From the NCBI GenBank assembly GCA_964017125.1, contig OZ024902.1:106064560-106128559 (forward strand): a DNA stretch of 64,000 nucleotides. The letters are read 5' to 3'. Shown here in pieces: positions 1 to 11,499 of this stretch; position 1 is the stretch's first letter, and every line of letters begins with the position of its first letter. Below the pieces are notes generated by a model. It saw only the letters and a program-made list of their open reading frames with translations, had not been told where the DNA came from and ran no database searches. A program made the translations under genes and the position numbers. The DNA comes from Flabesymbios commensalis. Lineage: Eukaryota > Annelida > Polychaeta > Terebellida > Flabelligeridae.

Positions 1-110
1 CAAAGGACAAAATCATTTATTTCCAAAAAACTACAACCCCCTGCTATTTTAATGGTCGCCCCTAACAGGCTAATGTGGGCCCCGTGTCTAATTATCTGAC
101 CCAACGTCGG

Positions 111-345
111 CCTTGACCATTTAAGCGCTGAGCAATCTTTTTTTTTAATCAGTGTTATTATCCGATTTAATCTGTTATTGGGAAAGAAATGTGTGTTTAA
201 ACATCAAAATTTGCAAATGTTTGGTCTTAAATTAAACAAATATGAGTAATTTTCACCCACTTGAAGTTGTGGGTCGCGTAGCGAGACACAACTTCAAGTG
301 GGTGAAAACTTATTTTTTTAATGTAGCGCTTAAAGGATTAATTAT
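111..345. mobile_element. MITE-like hairpin element, copy 1 of 3
   Basis: A perfect hairpin lies at 250-308: arm TTTTCACCCACTTGAAGTTG, loop GGTCGCGTAGCGAGA, then the reverse complement. The same core occurs at 7841-7900 and about 51387-51450. Copies 1 and 2 share about 65 bp of upstream sequence (TGTTTAAACATC...TTTGCAAATGTTTGG), and copies 1 and 3 share the right flank (AATGT(A/G)GCGCTT...GGATTAA). The word TTAAGCGCT near 122 is inverted near 330, which suggests terminal inverted repeats for a ~235-bp element. The repetition shows a mobile family; the exact ends and class are inferred. Confidence 0.55.
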
Positions 346-439
346 AGTCATTTCCCCATGGCCATGTGTATTCAAGTGGTTTAGCTCCATACATGACCTG
401 TGTCACGATATGACCCTTTCAAGATAGAATATTACTAGT

Positions 440-600
440 ATGAGACATGAGGTCTCAAGACGCCACGTTTTTAAGCTCGAATCCTGCATGTATATGTAGG
501 CCATAGAGGACCGTTCCAGCTGGTGATCACCTCACCATCCTCAGAAGGGTTTTTCTACACTCAGTTTCACGGCTGTATAATGCAATGTGGCATATAGCTC
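440..600 (+). mobile_element. Decayed tRNA-derived SINE fragment
   Basis: The stretch contains a B-box-like AAGCTCGAATCCTGC followed by a block (CTCACCATCCTCAGAAGG) that also occurs in the better preserved SINE at 23918-24232. The 5' head is poor, so this is an old partial copy. Confidence 0.35.
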
Positions 601-1348
601 CAATCATTCATTCGTGGTTGTGTTTTACAAACATAGTTTGACAGCATACACATTATACATAATAATGTAAGAAAATTTAGCCTTCAAAATGGTAAATTGC
701 TGTAGTTTTTGTCATTGAGAAGTGTTCCATTATTCGTGTACATATAAAATCATTCGTGTACATATAATCACCGTGAGAATTGGCAATAAATCTGTATAGC
801 ATGGTATTTACCTGTACTTGTTCACGCCGTCTGCACGCCCTAATATAGTAATTGTAATTGAGACGACGTACCCGACTAACACGATGTTGATTCAACAATG
901 CTGGGCAAGTGTCGCAGACGGTGGACCGATAACTTGTATTTGCTCGGATGTATGGTTATTCGAAAGAATAAGTGCTTCAAGTTCATCTTTAATCTAGAAA
1001 ATGATGTTTTTTTCGAACATGTAAGTCACCGGCAGCAGTACACACGGTATACGTGCAAGGTGGGCAACTGGTAACTTCGCACAAGTGAAGGTTTATTTGT
1101 ACACCATCCCAATCTTTTTAATTTCCTAGCGCTTAAACTGTGACGGATAGACACCTACGGGTGTTTACCATAATATCGACCTTGAAAAAATGGTACAATT
1201 AGAAAAACTCAGATTCTCAAAAGCTTGGAAATATATCTCTAGAGAAAGATGCGATATCGTGTAATCTCATATCGTGTATTATCCGTTATGGATCTCAATC
1301 CCGATCGCCCATTCCGTTCTTCCTGAAAATGTGCGTTCGTTGTGCAAA
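601..1348. other. No gene recognised
   Basis: AT-rich sequence with short spurious open frames on both strands. I see no domain, RNA gene or clear repeat. Confidence 0.6.
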
Positions 1349-1457
1349 CCCAGCAGACGCAAGACGTTGAATCAATGTTGGTATAACGTTGATCCCCCCT
1401 CTCCGACGCTGGACCAACGTTAAACCAACATCAACTCAACGTATTGTGTCTGCTGGG
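1349..1457. mobile_element. 109-bp miniature TIR element (CCCAGCAGAC...GTCTGCTGGG)
   Basis: The ends are inverted repeats CCCAGCAGAC and GTCTGCTGGG. Inside are alternating motifs of the type AACGTTG, CCAACATTG and CGACGCTGG. A sister copy with CCCAGCAAAC ends lies at 52286-52393, and decayed relatives occur at 11.05-11.4, 12.8, 20.0, 21.1, 30.35-31.3, 55.5, 56.4, 58.1, 59.35 and 61.0 kb. It is far too short to code for a transposase, so it is non-autonomous. No clear target duplication is visible. Confidence 0.65.
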
Positions 1458-2164
1458 AAGCTACGCTGATCTGTTGAAAACTCAAATATACTATCGCTTA
1501 CAGAGCGGCGACTCAATTAGGTCAGTGAATGAATTGCGAATGTTATAGATTGAAGAGTGATGCAGATGTTACTAGTCAGGGAAAGTTAAACGATTTTTCA
1601 ACAAAACCTCAAACAAATTCCTCACCAAAAAATTATATTATTATTGCTTAGTATAGGGCCTTAGCTAACCTCTGATAATTTGTTCACGCTCAACTGTCAT
1701 AGGAGGTTTTTTTACAGAACAAAATGTATGGCCGAAATCGGTAATGAAAAATATCGAAACCAGATATATTTTGTCATGGCATGCTAATTTACCCTACATT
1801 TGATCAGCCGTGGGTAGACAGTTACGTTAAATGTAGTATTATTTATAAACGAAAATAATATCAACAGGAGAAAACCAACATGGCCGCCAAAAACAGCAAA
1901 GCACGATAGTGATCAGTAAATGATCACGCTTGACTTTTTGTTTTGAGTGCAACATGCAAATATTAAGTTATCGATATCACTATTGTTAAATGTGAACAGG
2001 TATGCTTTTCGTAATTAGGGAAAATATTTTATTTTGTCTCTATTAGATGTATTTGTAGTAAATATAGTATATGTGTAGTGCATGTAAAAACGTAGATTGG
2101 AATAAGTTAGGAGCTTTGTTGAGTAAAATACTCCAGACAGTCGAATTTACTACGTGTAGTAACA
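1458..2164. other. No gene recognised
   Basis: AT-rich sequence without a convincing open frame or repeat structure. Confidence 0.55.
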
Positions 2165-2580
2165 TAGATGTTGATCTGGTCTGGGAATGTTGGCTCTAGC
2201 GCTACGATGTTGTAAGAAGATCAAATGTACCCCCAGGAATTTACCACCTTGGTTTGACTATGAAGTGAGACGTCTAAAAAGCAAGCTTGAACAATAGCTC
2301 AGAAGTTTGAAAAAATTGAATTTATTTAGAAAAGTGAGAAATTAATTACATAAATTATTGCAGTTCAAGCACAACCAGTTCATTGTTGACTTGCCTGAAA
2401 CAATAAAGGAAAACCCTAAACGATGCTGGTCGTATTGTAGATCAAAAACCCAAAAATATGCATAGAACAAATTGTCATGAAGGTCTAAGCGCCAACAATC
2501 CCAATGATATGGCTTGTATGTTCAATACCTATTTTGAATTAGCTTTTAATACCAACACCGGTGAGTCATTAGCTTTTGTA
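2165..2580 (+). pseudogene. Non-LTR retrotransposon fragment, endonuclease-RT linker
   Basis: Translation from about 2245 gives PPWFDYEVRRLKSKLEQ followed by a stop; further on KHNQFIVDLPETIKENPKRC and HEGLSANNPNDMACMFNTYF can be read. PPWFD, then HNQF...KENPKRFWSY, then GLSA..P..KA..FN.YF is the order I know from the linker between the endonuclease and reverse transcriptase of jockey/CR1-like LINEs. Stops interrupt the reading and no endonuclease or RT core follows, because the sequence runs straight into a tandem repeat near 2565. It is a dead fragment; clade assignment is inference. Confidence 0.6.
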
Positions 2581-3560
2581 GTGGCTGAGATAGCTTTTAA
2601 AGTGGCTGCGATGACTTCCTCAGTGGCCAAGATCAGTTTTTTTGTGGCTGAGATTACTTTTAAAGTGCCTGTGATCACGTCTTCAGTGGTTAAGATCACT
2701 TTGGTAGACCGAGATCACTTTTTAAGTGGCTGACATCAATGTGTTAGTGGCCAATATCACCTCTGTAGTGGTTGAGATAATTTTCAAGGAGGAGCACTTA
2801 TATAATGGTTGAGATAACTTTTCAAGTTGCTGTGGTCACTTCTACAGTGACCAAGATCACTTTTGTAGTGAATGAGACAACCTTTAAAGTGGCTCTGATT
2901 ACTTCTCCAGTGGTAAATATAATCTTTGTAGTGACCGAGATCATTTCTTTGTTGGCTAACATCAGTTTTTTAGTGACCAAGAGCGCCTTTGTGGTGGCTG
3001 AGATACGTTTTAAAGAGGCTGTGATTACTTCTTCAGTGGTCAAGATCATTTATGAAGTGGGTGAGATAACTTTCAAAGTGGCTGTGATGACATCTTTGGT
3101 GGCCAAGTTCAGTTTGTTTGTGGCCAAAGTCACCTTTGTAGTGGCTCAGATAACTTTTAAAGTGGCTTCAGTGGCTGATGCATCAGTTTGTTTGTAGCCA
3201 AGATCACCTTTGTAGTGGATGAGATAATTATTAAGGAGCACGTGATCACTTCTTCGGGGGCTAAGATCCCTTATGTAGTGGCGGCGATATTTTTTAAAGT
3301 GGTTGTTGTCACTTATTTAGTTGCCAAGATCACTTTTGTAGTGGATGAGACAAAGTTTTAAGTGGCTGTGATCACATTTTCAGTGGCTAAGATTATTTTT
3401 GTAGTGACTGGGATGACGTTTAAAGTGGCTGTGTTTTCTTCGGTGGCCAATAGCATTTTTGAAGTGGCCGAGATCACTTTTAAAGTGGTCTCAGTGGCTG
3501 GCATCAGTTTGTAAGTTGCCAAGATCACCTTTCCAGTGTCTGAGATAATTAAGGAGGATG
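2565..3560. repeat. Degenerate minisatellite (GTGGCTGAGAT.ACTTTTAAAGTGGC)
   Basis: About 1 kb of imperfect tandem units built from the half-units 'GTAGTGGCTGAGATAACTTT' and 'AAAGTGGCTGTGATCACTTC'. Several frames on both strands stay open (for example 2805-3197 plus and 3358-3654 minus), giving low-complexity V/T/K/I-rich strings. They follow from the repeat and are not evidence of a protein. Confidence 0.8.
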
Positions 3561-3767
3561 TGATCACTTTATAAAAGATCAGTAAATTATCTGTGATATT
3601 GACCGAGCTATTACTCAATATACATTTTTCGGTAATGGCGGCACAAATTTGCATAAAAATGGCACGTGGGACATATTTCAGCTTGTTACCATAGCTTATC
3701 GTTTTCTGTGGGTTTTTTCCAAGCTAGTATGATACACCGATTAGAAGTATATTTCCGAGGGTGCACG

Positions 3768-4166
3768 GGAATCATATAAGCTTATCAAAGCCACATCCAA
3801 AGGTTTTGAAAATAATTTCAAATAATAGCAAGAATAATATGAAACATAGAAAATTCGAAAAACACAAAATGGAAAGTGAAATGAAGTTTAATTTGAGACA
3901 GACAGGCACAAAAATTGTTCCATCAATGAAAAATTTAGCGGCCATTTTGATTCTTTTATGTCGTTTATTTATTGTAAAACAACTTCCAATCCTTTAATCA
4001 GCACATGTGTAAACAAATTGATGATTAATTATCACTCCCTATGTTATTTCTGTGAGATCTTCGGCCATTTTGGATTTTACCCTCCTAAAAATCCTCCTAT
4101 GAATATCCAGAGTAAACAAATTTTGTGTGGCTAGTCCAGACCTTATGCAAGACCGTGGTACAAAAA
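3768..4166. repeat. Dispersed repeat, copy A
   Basis: Matches 6180-6632 in direct orientation: both begin TATCAAAGCCACATC(C/T)AAAGG, share AATAATAGCAA... and GGCGGCCATTTTG-type stretches, and end with TGTGTGGCTAGTCCAGACCTTAT.CAAGACC. No coding potential is evident. The right side of copy A is followed by the GC-rich inverted-repeat block. Confidence 0.6.
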
Positions 4167-4185
4167 TATTTTCGGTTCGGCCCCC

Positions 4186-5247
4186 GATCTATTACGGATG
4201 CCAGTACGTTGCCTCCCGGGCCGTCACGGTCTGATGGGGTTCCTCGCGTTTCTCACGTTCTAACCAAGGACTGACACGTCTTTCACGTTCTCTCAAGACT
4301 CTCTGCGGATGAAACGTGACCACCGGACAGCTTTGGAGGGCGTTTGAACATATCTTGCCTCTTAATCAATTTAAAAGAAGATTTGTGTGGCTAATCCTAC
4401 ATTTAAGAGGTCAAGGAATCTGCTGAAACTATTTTCATTTGCTAAATTACAATATTTTTGGTGAAATTCTAGATAACCTCCAAAAAAAAGACAGAAAATA
4501 CATATTTTAACTCCATGCACTTTTGAAGTTAAGATTTGTGATTTAAAATATCCCCAGGACTCTCATTGAGTGGTATCATATTGTTTAGGGACCTATCACG
4601 AGTCAGAATCAGGCTGTTAACATTTAATCGATGGAAAATAAATGACAAAGACCGATTTTCAAAATGGCCGCTATCAAAATTACCGAAAAGTCTAGAAACA
4701 TGCTTCCAGTCCCACTACGGACCGTCTCAAAGTTCCGTTACGGCTTATTACGCACTGTCACGTTCTGTCACGTTTTGTTGGGTTTATCCCGTTTTACTAC
4801 GGCAAATTTTTTGACAGTTTTAAAATCTGGCACGGCAATCACGGCCTCCCAAGTTTGTCTATCCCGCCGCCCTGCGGTGCCCCACGTCCATCCCGTTTTC
4901 TCCACGGTGGCCTGAAACGTGCCGCCGTGGTCGCCGGGAACCTAGTGTAAACCTAGCATTAGAACGTGAGAAGAGAAACGCGAGAAACCCTATCAAACCG
5001 TGACGGCCCGGGAGGCAACGTACTGGCATCCTTAATAGATAGGGTGCCGAACGGGCCCGAACCGTACCGCGCCTTTGAGCCTCCGGGAGTCGTCCTTTGC
5101 GACCCGTCACGGCCCGTCCCGCATACCGTGAGAGAACGTTAGAGAACGTAGCAAGACCTAACAAAAAATTAAAAAGGGCCAAAATCTCTCTGTGCACTAC
5201 GTTTCGGGCAAACGTGGCCGCCGGGAACATAATGTAAACCTAGCATA
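4186..5247. mobile_element. GC-rich inverted-repeat element
   Basis: The segment 4188-4262 (GGATGCCAGTACGTTGCCTC...CACGTTCT) returns reverse-complemented at 4961-5038. Inside and after it are more CACGTTCT and CCCGTCACGG words. Two direct copies of GTAAACCTAGCAT end at about 4959 and 5247, each preceded by CGCCGGGAAC. GC content is much higher than the surroundings. The pattern fits a non-autonomous TIR/foldback transposon with partial internal duplication; I cannot name the superfamily. Confidence 0.5.
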
Positions 5248-5339
5248 AGCAATATATTTTATTATTTATCATATATTATGGATAAACCCGTATATTTGTT
5301 AAGAGTAATCTAAATGCTCTTGGTTTCTCTGAATTGTAC

Positions 5340-5835
5340 ACAACACAAAATATTCCCTATAGAATAGAATAGAGTGCAGTTAAGAACAAAAGATCAATTC
5401 AGACGGAATTGGGCATCAGAAAATTATCTAACTATTTTAGAAGATAGTCAAAGAATTGTATTTACAATCGAAACTGGGAGTCATAACAATATACCAAGAG
5501 AATTAAGAATATGTCAAAAATGTAAAAGTAACTCCAACGGTGATAAGTTTCATTATCTTTTTGTGTGTATTTTTTTACTATGTAATATTGAATTATTAGT
5601 AGATTTTATAGACACAAATATAAACGGCAGAATTCTTCGTTCAACCAGTCTAAAGTGCATTTTCCGCCCTAAGCACGTTAAGACAACGTCGTTCAGGCAA
5701 TCTTTTTTATGTCCTGTGGAATATCCTTCCACGGATAATAAGAAGCAATCAGCCTCTTTAAAGTTTTAGAAGTCGGCTTCAATGTTATTTTAATAACTAT
5801 TTAATTTTGATGTAAATAATGTGTTCGTGGTCCGT
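5340..5835 (+). pseudogene. LINE 3' end: C-terminal part of the reverse-transcriptase ORF
   Basis: An open frame (about 5374-5769) includes TKDQFRRNWASE, TIETGSHNNIPRELRICQKC and GDKFHYLFVC. The order (Q.F...W, then ETGR..NIPR..R.C..C, then GDE.HYLF.C) is the C-terminal region with a zinc-knuckle-like C..C...H....C found in many animal LINE proteins. The RT core is absent, as expected for a 5'-truncated insertion. The frame ends at the TAG at 5767-5769, and an AT-rich 3' region follows. Confidence 0.6.
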
Positions 5836-6179
5836 CAAGCAATGTTGCATGTGTATCGGTAATACACAATCGGTGATCATTTACCTGAAAAGGTGCAATT
5901 ATGCAATTTTTATATTTCATGTTATTATATTTTATTGAATATTTGTAAACATTTTGGACCACCAGGCTTGTATTGATTATACAGTACATGTACTATATAA
6001 TTTCTGTTTCTGGTGGCCCGGCCATCAATTTTTATTAAAACAATGATTTTGACAGATTTAGCTATAACTATGTGATACATATGAATTGTAATTGTTTTTG
6101 TCTTTACGGCAAAAAAATAAAGACATGTAGATGATCCATCATGAACTCGGATGAATAACCACAAAACATAAACTGTATA
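5836..6179. other. AT-rich spacer, no gene
   Basis: Contains only short overlapping open frames on the minus strand with no recognisable domain. It probably includes LINE 3' flank. Confidence 0.5.
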
Positions 6180-6632
6180 TTATCAAAGCCACATCTAAAG
6201 GTTATAGAAATAATAGCAAAATAATAATAGCAAATAATAGCAAAGACAACGTGGAACATAAAGAATTAGCAAAAACCAGAATGAAAAGTGATTCTTCTGT
6301 TGCCAAATTGTTTTGTAATTGGCTAGAAGAATACAAACCATTTGATGAAATTAATTTGAATAATAGACCACAGACAGCCGAAAAAATGTTATATCAATGA
6401 AAAATGTGGCGGCCATTTTGTTTTTAATGTCGTAAATTTATTGTAAAACTACTTCCAATCCTTTAATCAGTACATTTGTAAACACATTGATGATTAATCT
6501 AGCTCCCTATGTTATTCTTATGTGAGAATCGGCCATTTTGGATTTTACCCTGCTAAAAATCCTCCTATAAATATCTAGAGTGAAAAAATTGTGTGTGGCT
6601 AGTCCAGACCTTATACAAGACCAAAATCTTTT
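6180..6632. repeat. Dispersed repeat, copy B
   Basis: Direct-orientation relative of 3768-4166, sharing the start TATCAAAGCCACATC and the end GTGTGGCTAGTCCAGACC. It carries extra short duplications of AATAATAGCAA. Confidence 0.6.
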
Positions 6633-7006
6633 GGTAAGAAATTTGTTTCAGGTTTTTTTCTAATTTTCCCCTGACTATTTATACAGACTTGGTCTGTTAC
6701 TCCAATACGCCAACCATAACTGTATTGTGGGACGAGTGATAATTGCACATGTTTCACGGCTCATAAGCGTTAAGTGTTCTAAATCCATGTGTCCCGTTTC
6801 ACTGACACCTATGTATAACGGCTAATTCTGATTGTTAGAATGAAGATCAGGCTTATTACCAAAATGCACTGATACTGATAAGTGCCCACTGTCTGTAGTT
6901 GGAATACATGAAAATCATCAACTATCATTTTGTGCTAACTGCCCAACATCCGATAAGAGAATAATTTGTTAGAAAGTCACACTTTTTATTTTTCCAGGGG
7001 AAGCTT
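6633..7006. other. No gene recognised
   Basis: Mixed-composition sequence with no domain or clear repeat. Confidence 0.55.
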
Positions 7007-7012
7007 CATATT

Positions 7013-7332
7013 TACGAAAGCCTGGAAACGCCACTATTAAAAAAAATCTAATCCGCCCGGGCAGATTAGTAATATGCCCGGGCAGATTAGTATTCCCCCT
7101 GGCAGATTAGTATTCCGCCCGGGCAGATTAGTGATCCGCACAGGCAGATTAGTATTCCGCCCGTGCAGATTAGTATTCTGCACGGGCAGATTAGTATTTA
7201 GCGTGGGCAGATTAGTATTCCGCCCGGGGCAGATTCGTATTCCGCCAAGGCAAATTACTGGGCAGATTAGATTAGTAATCTGCCCGGGCGGATTAGATAT
7301 TTTTTGAATGGTGGCGGCTCCAGGCTTTCGTA
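7013..7332. mobile_element. 320-bp TIR miniature element filled with 20-bp repeats
   Basis: The left end TACGAAAGCCTGG (7013-7025) is inverted as CCAGGCTTTCGTA (7320-7332), and the match continues about 60 bp inward with small gaps (AATCTAATCCGCCCGGGCAG against its complement near 7280). CATATT flanks both sides (7007-7012 and 7333-7338), a likely 6-bp target duplication. The interior is about ten copies of a 20-21-bp unit, GGCAGATTAGTATTCCGCCC. It is too small to encode a transposase. The superfamily is left open. Confidence 0.75.
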
Positions 7333-7338
7333 CATATT

Positions 7339-7750
7339 ATTGGCCTCTTCATCAAAAATTAATATTGTCAAAGCGTAACTTCAGGTACTGAGATTTGAAG
7401 AATCATGTTCAAAACTAAAACAGCGAGATCAAAATTATACACACAATTTAAGTGAACATGAAATTTGGCAACGTGAATTGGCCCAATTTGTAGGCTTGAT
7501 GGATTGATTTAGTGTGTTGGTTAATCTCATTATTGAGTGGAGACCGTCCTCGGGAGACTGTCATGAGATACTATATATGCGCTCGATATAGTTCACTGAA
7601 CGTGATCCTGTGCGGTGTAGTGCAAGGATTTTTTACTTGTGCTGCGTGTGCATAGACTATATATTTACTCAGATAAAAAGATTTTCCAAGATAAAAGAAC
7701 CATTCTTAGCCATTTGCTTGCCGATCAAGACTACTAGTATAATAGTCGTT
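7339..7750. other. No gene recognised
   Basis: No domain, tRNA or repeat stands out. Confidence 0.5.
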
Positions 7751-7915
7751 TTTAATCCGTTTTATTTATTAGGAATGAAATAAGTGTTTAAACATCAAGA
7801 TTTGCAAATGTTTGGTGTAAAATTAAACTAATATCAGTAATTTTCAGCCACTTGAAGTTGCGGTTCGCGGTAGCGAGACACAACTTCAAGTGGCTGAAAA
7901 TTTAAATTAATTAAT
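7750..7915. mobile_element. MITE-like hairpin element, copy 2 of 3
   Basis: Hairpin arms TTTTCAGCCACTTGAAGTTG (7841-7860) and its exact complement (7881-7900) enclose the loop CGGTTCGCGGTAGCGAGACA. The upstream 65 bp matches copy 1. The arm base changed in step (CAGCC against CACCC), so both arms covary between copies. Confidence 0.6.
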
Positions 7916-10235
7916 TTGGCAGGATCACTGCTTAAGATATTATGCAATTTAATAATATTCGACACGATCTGAATGTTGAATCATCATTACACCATTATGT
8001 CTGCTGGGCTGTAAAAGGTATTTATGTCAAAATATACGATATGCTACCGTTTTAAAAGACGCATATTTTCTATAAAAAAAATTACCAGCAAGACAATCAT
8101 CTGTGTCATGCATCGACAATGACCTATCCATACTATTTTGTACCAGAGCCATATTAGACAAATTCAAAATGGCCGCTATTCAAAAAGCCCACATCATAAC
8201 TTGCAAACTAATATTATCAATAGAGACACACCTAATAACATTTTTCTACTGTTTTCGTAAGCGATTTTAAATTTATATCAGTGGTTTAAAGGCAGTAAAT
8301 ATTCTAGAAATAGTACTATAAGCAAACAATTTACGTCATACATCGAAATTACAAGCTTATTATTTCATTTGTTTGTAAAAACCAGTCTCTAACAGTTTTT
8401 ATACATTTTTACCAAAAAACAGTTATTATAATTACTGAAGCTGTAATATTACAGTCACATATGTACCATGTATACACATATTTTCTATATTTTTAAATCT
8501 GAGTCAAATCTGATTATATAATAACAAAGTCAACACTGTAATACTTGTAACCTGGAAAGCTGGATAGCTGATATTATTCATAAATTACATCAACAGTATT
8601 GCTAGAATAATTTGATAATGCTTACAGATACCAACCCTTAAGGCTAATATTGAATGAAATGTTATGTCAAAAAAATTAGCCTGAAGTTATTATGTAGCCT
8701 ACAACACAATGCATTTTTTATTACACAAACAAAAGAAATAATCCGACCTAAATGTGATATATGTTGTATGTTAAAATCAATACCAGCTAGCAAATCTTTG
8801 AGTAAAGGTCCCATGGCATTCAATTTAACTACGCAATGCATATCTATACTACTGAAGCTTGAACAATATTATTCATGTTAACATACAATAATTATGTAGC
8901 ACTCAATTAAACATTGAACCGGATCAGCCGCGTATTTGTAACTTAGAATGATAGCTTTATAATAATAATATTCTAGTATAATATTATAATATTATTGTGA
9001 TTCATGACGCAACAACATAATTAGATTTTCATATTACTGTCTTACATTTTACCCAACACAGCTATAAAACTGCAATTGTTTTATCACTGCTAATTCATCC
9101 ATCCTCATACTTGTTCAATGGGTTCTATATCCTAGAGTCAAATATTGTTGATTTAGGATGTATTCAATCACCATTGTTATTGTTATTTTAGAATGTATAT
9201 TATAATAAAGTGGCGTTGAAAATATATCTGGTAAATGAAATTAGAATTATGCTGTTGGACTTGTCGCACGGTAGGCCTATTCGGTCACTATATAGTTTTG
9301 GACTAGATCTGGTACAAAATCCTACTGATGTGTTGCTCATAAAAATCACTTAAATCATTTAAGTCACTGGCATATTGAAAATGTCATATGCATATGTCAT
9401 ATGCGTCTTTACGTCCATTAGATTACAAGTTATGACATAACCCTAATTTGAATGACGACCATCTTCGATTTGTCAAATATGGCGTCCACAGCCGAATCTG
9501 CTCAGCTTGGCTCCCGCGAAAAAGCAAAAGTATATGATTTTGGCTAAAGTATGGTTAAAATTTGATGCATTTGGAACGATTTGAACAATTATATGATTAT
9601 AATGATTAGTATGTAAAAACTTGATAGCTATGAGGAATAACGTTTTATCAATGTCTAGCGATAGGTACCCTATAGTTACACTCTTATTACATAAGTGTCT
9701 ATATTATAGTCACTCAGCTATAACCATATCAATTATAGCACCCTTCATATAAAAAGGAAAGCTATATGGAAGTATAGGGGTGTATACGTACATTAAAATG
9801 CTCCACTGAATTGAAAATATTTACAATCGTGAGTAGTTTGCGTAGAATACTTAATAGGACAATACAATAGCTTTAGCTTTACTGCGTGACCCTGGCGTGA
9901 CACTGTCTTGTAGATTGCGTCTAGAGAGAAATTGACAGATTTTACGTCTAACGTAGGTCTGTGTGCATTTTCCAGCGCTGCCTGACCCAATTTTTAGCTA
10001 GCCTAAAGAGATAGACCTAGGCTAGATCTACATTAAACTGCGCGGACATAATATTATCAGAATTTGTTTAGGCCTACCTGTTGATAGACAGAAATTCCGT
10101 CTCTAGCGTTGGCTGTCAGTGAAAGAGCCATGAGAGGACTGATGCACAGGATAACCTGTTCACCAAGTAAACTATTAAAAGAGTTTTTATATGTGTGTGA
10201 ATGTGATTGTTCATATGTTTAATAAACAGAATAAG
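7916..10235. other. Long AT-rich region without recognised gene
   Basis: Only short open frames (such as 75 codons at 8654-8881 plus) with no recognisable motif. I see no tRNA, no strong tandem repeat and no TIR. Regulatory content cannot be judged. Confidence 0.5.
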
Positions 10236-10344
10236 ACATCGTTGTCTGAATATTGGAACTCGTATCGTAACAGTCAGGGCTGTAACGGAACGAGACGAAG
10301 CTCTGACCGTTACGATACTCGTTCCAATATTCAGACAACGATGT
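10236..10344. repeat. 109-bp hairpin
   Basis: The arms ACATCGTTGTCTGAATATTG... and ...CAATATTCAGACAACGATGT are complementary over about 45 bp with few mismatches, around a short GC-rich loop. This could be a foldback miniature element or the end of the tandem array that follows. Confidence 0.65.
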
Positions 10345-10349
10345 ATTAA

Positions 10350-10890
10350 TAAATAATACTCATTTAATGACTATAGTTGTAACTCAACATAATATTATTG
10401 TGTTATTCTCTTTAAGAACTCGTTACAGTTGCAGTCATGCGTGATTGCTGTTTTGTGGTGTCTTTTATAGTAGTGCTCATTTCATGTGACTATAGTTTTA
10501 ACTTAACATCATATTAATGTATGTGTGTGACAGACCGTTACCATGGCTACAGTAGTAATAATATATAATTACTTTTTGTAGTATGCTATATATCAATACT
10601 TATTTGATATGACTGTAGGCCTATATAGTTGTAACTCAACATCATAGAAATGTGTTCTTTAACAACCCGTTTCGGTTGTAATCATACGAAATTCTGCTAT
10701 TATGAGGTTTGTTATAGGCCTATGAGTATTTCTTTGATATGACTAACGTTATGTTACACCTGTGATTTTAAATCATATTAATGTATTTCTCTTTTTAAAA
10801 ACCTGTCACAGTGATGCTTAATTACTATTTTGTGGCATGTTATATAACAGATTTTATTGACTATTTTTACTTGAATTGAATCTTATTGAT
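10350..10890. repeat. Tandem repeat, about four units of ~130 bp
   Basis: Each unit follows the order ACTCATTT.ATGACTATAG, GTAACTCAACATCATA, TCTCTTTAAGAAC..GTTACAG, and TGCTATTTTGTGG..TGTTATA. Units begin near 10352, 10471, 10597 and 10725 and diverge considerably, so the array is old. Confidence 0.6.
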
Positions 10891-10964
10891 GTATTTTTCG
10901 GATTAATATGACGAAAAAAATTACAAATTATATCTTACACATTTGCTGTTATCAGTGGTTATCA

Positions 10965-11005
10965 CAGAAGTGTTATCACGAGCGGCCCTCGTGATAACAT
11001 TTCTG
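10965..11005. repeat. Short hairpin
   Basis: CAGAAGTGTTATCACGAG pairs with CTCGTGATAACATTTCTG across a 5-base loop. Function is unknown. Confidence 0.55.
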
Positions 11006-11049
11006 GGCCGCCGCTGTCATAGGGTTATATTAGTATACCGGCGGGCGCG

Positions 11050-11400
11050 GGCGTTGGTCTGATGTTTGGTTTAGTGCTGGTCCAGCCTTGTAGACGCTGG
11101 ACCACCATTGAGCCAAAATTAGGTGGACGTTTCGCTTCGCCGAGATGACTCTCTACATAGTGGTGTCAGGCTCCAGGTCTACTTACCCAGTAGACACAAG
11201 GCATTTGCATAGCATGTACGCAGCGTTGAACCAACGTCGAAGACGTTGGACCGACTTTGTAGTATGTACAGATGTTGTATGGATGTTTTGTGTTTGTCGG
11301 GTATTATATATCACAACCAAACGGACGAGTCGAGAGCCGATGTTGTTTTAGTGCTGGACCAATGTTGGACCAGCTTTGGTTTGAGCTCTCGTGCTTGTTG
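11050..11400. repeat. Decayed copies of the CCCAGCA...TGCTGGG miniature family
   Basis: Contains GTGCTGGTCCAGC...GTAGACGCTGGACCACCATTG, then ACCCAGTAGACACAAGG...AACCAACGTCGAAGACGTTGG and GTGCTGGACCAATGTTGGACC, all typical of the interior of the 1349-1457 element. No intact pair of ends is seen. Confidence 0.5.
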
Positions 11401-11422
11401 GGGTTGGTCCTGTTTTCTTTAT

Positions 11423-11496
11423 GGTATTTGTATTTTAAATATTGTAGATACAGTTTCCTCTTATTTCGTATCTACAATATTAAAAATACAAATACC
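11423..11496. repeat. 74-bp hairpin
   Basis: GGTATTTGTATTTTAAATAT... is inverted as ATATT..AAAATACAAATACC, with arms of 29 bases and one mismatch around a 16-base loop. It may be a small foldback element. Confidence 0.6.
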
Positions 11497-11499
11497 GGG

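Noticed and set aside
2805-3197. 130-codon valine/threonine-rich frame
   Set aside because: Product of the degenerate minisatellite; the opposite strand is open as well.
4859-5230. 123-codon arginine-rich frame
   Set aside because: Falls on the GC-rich inverted-repeat element; no domain.
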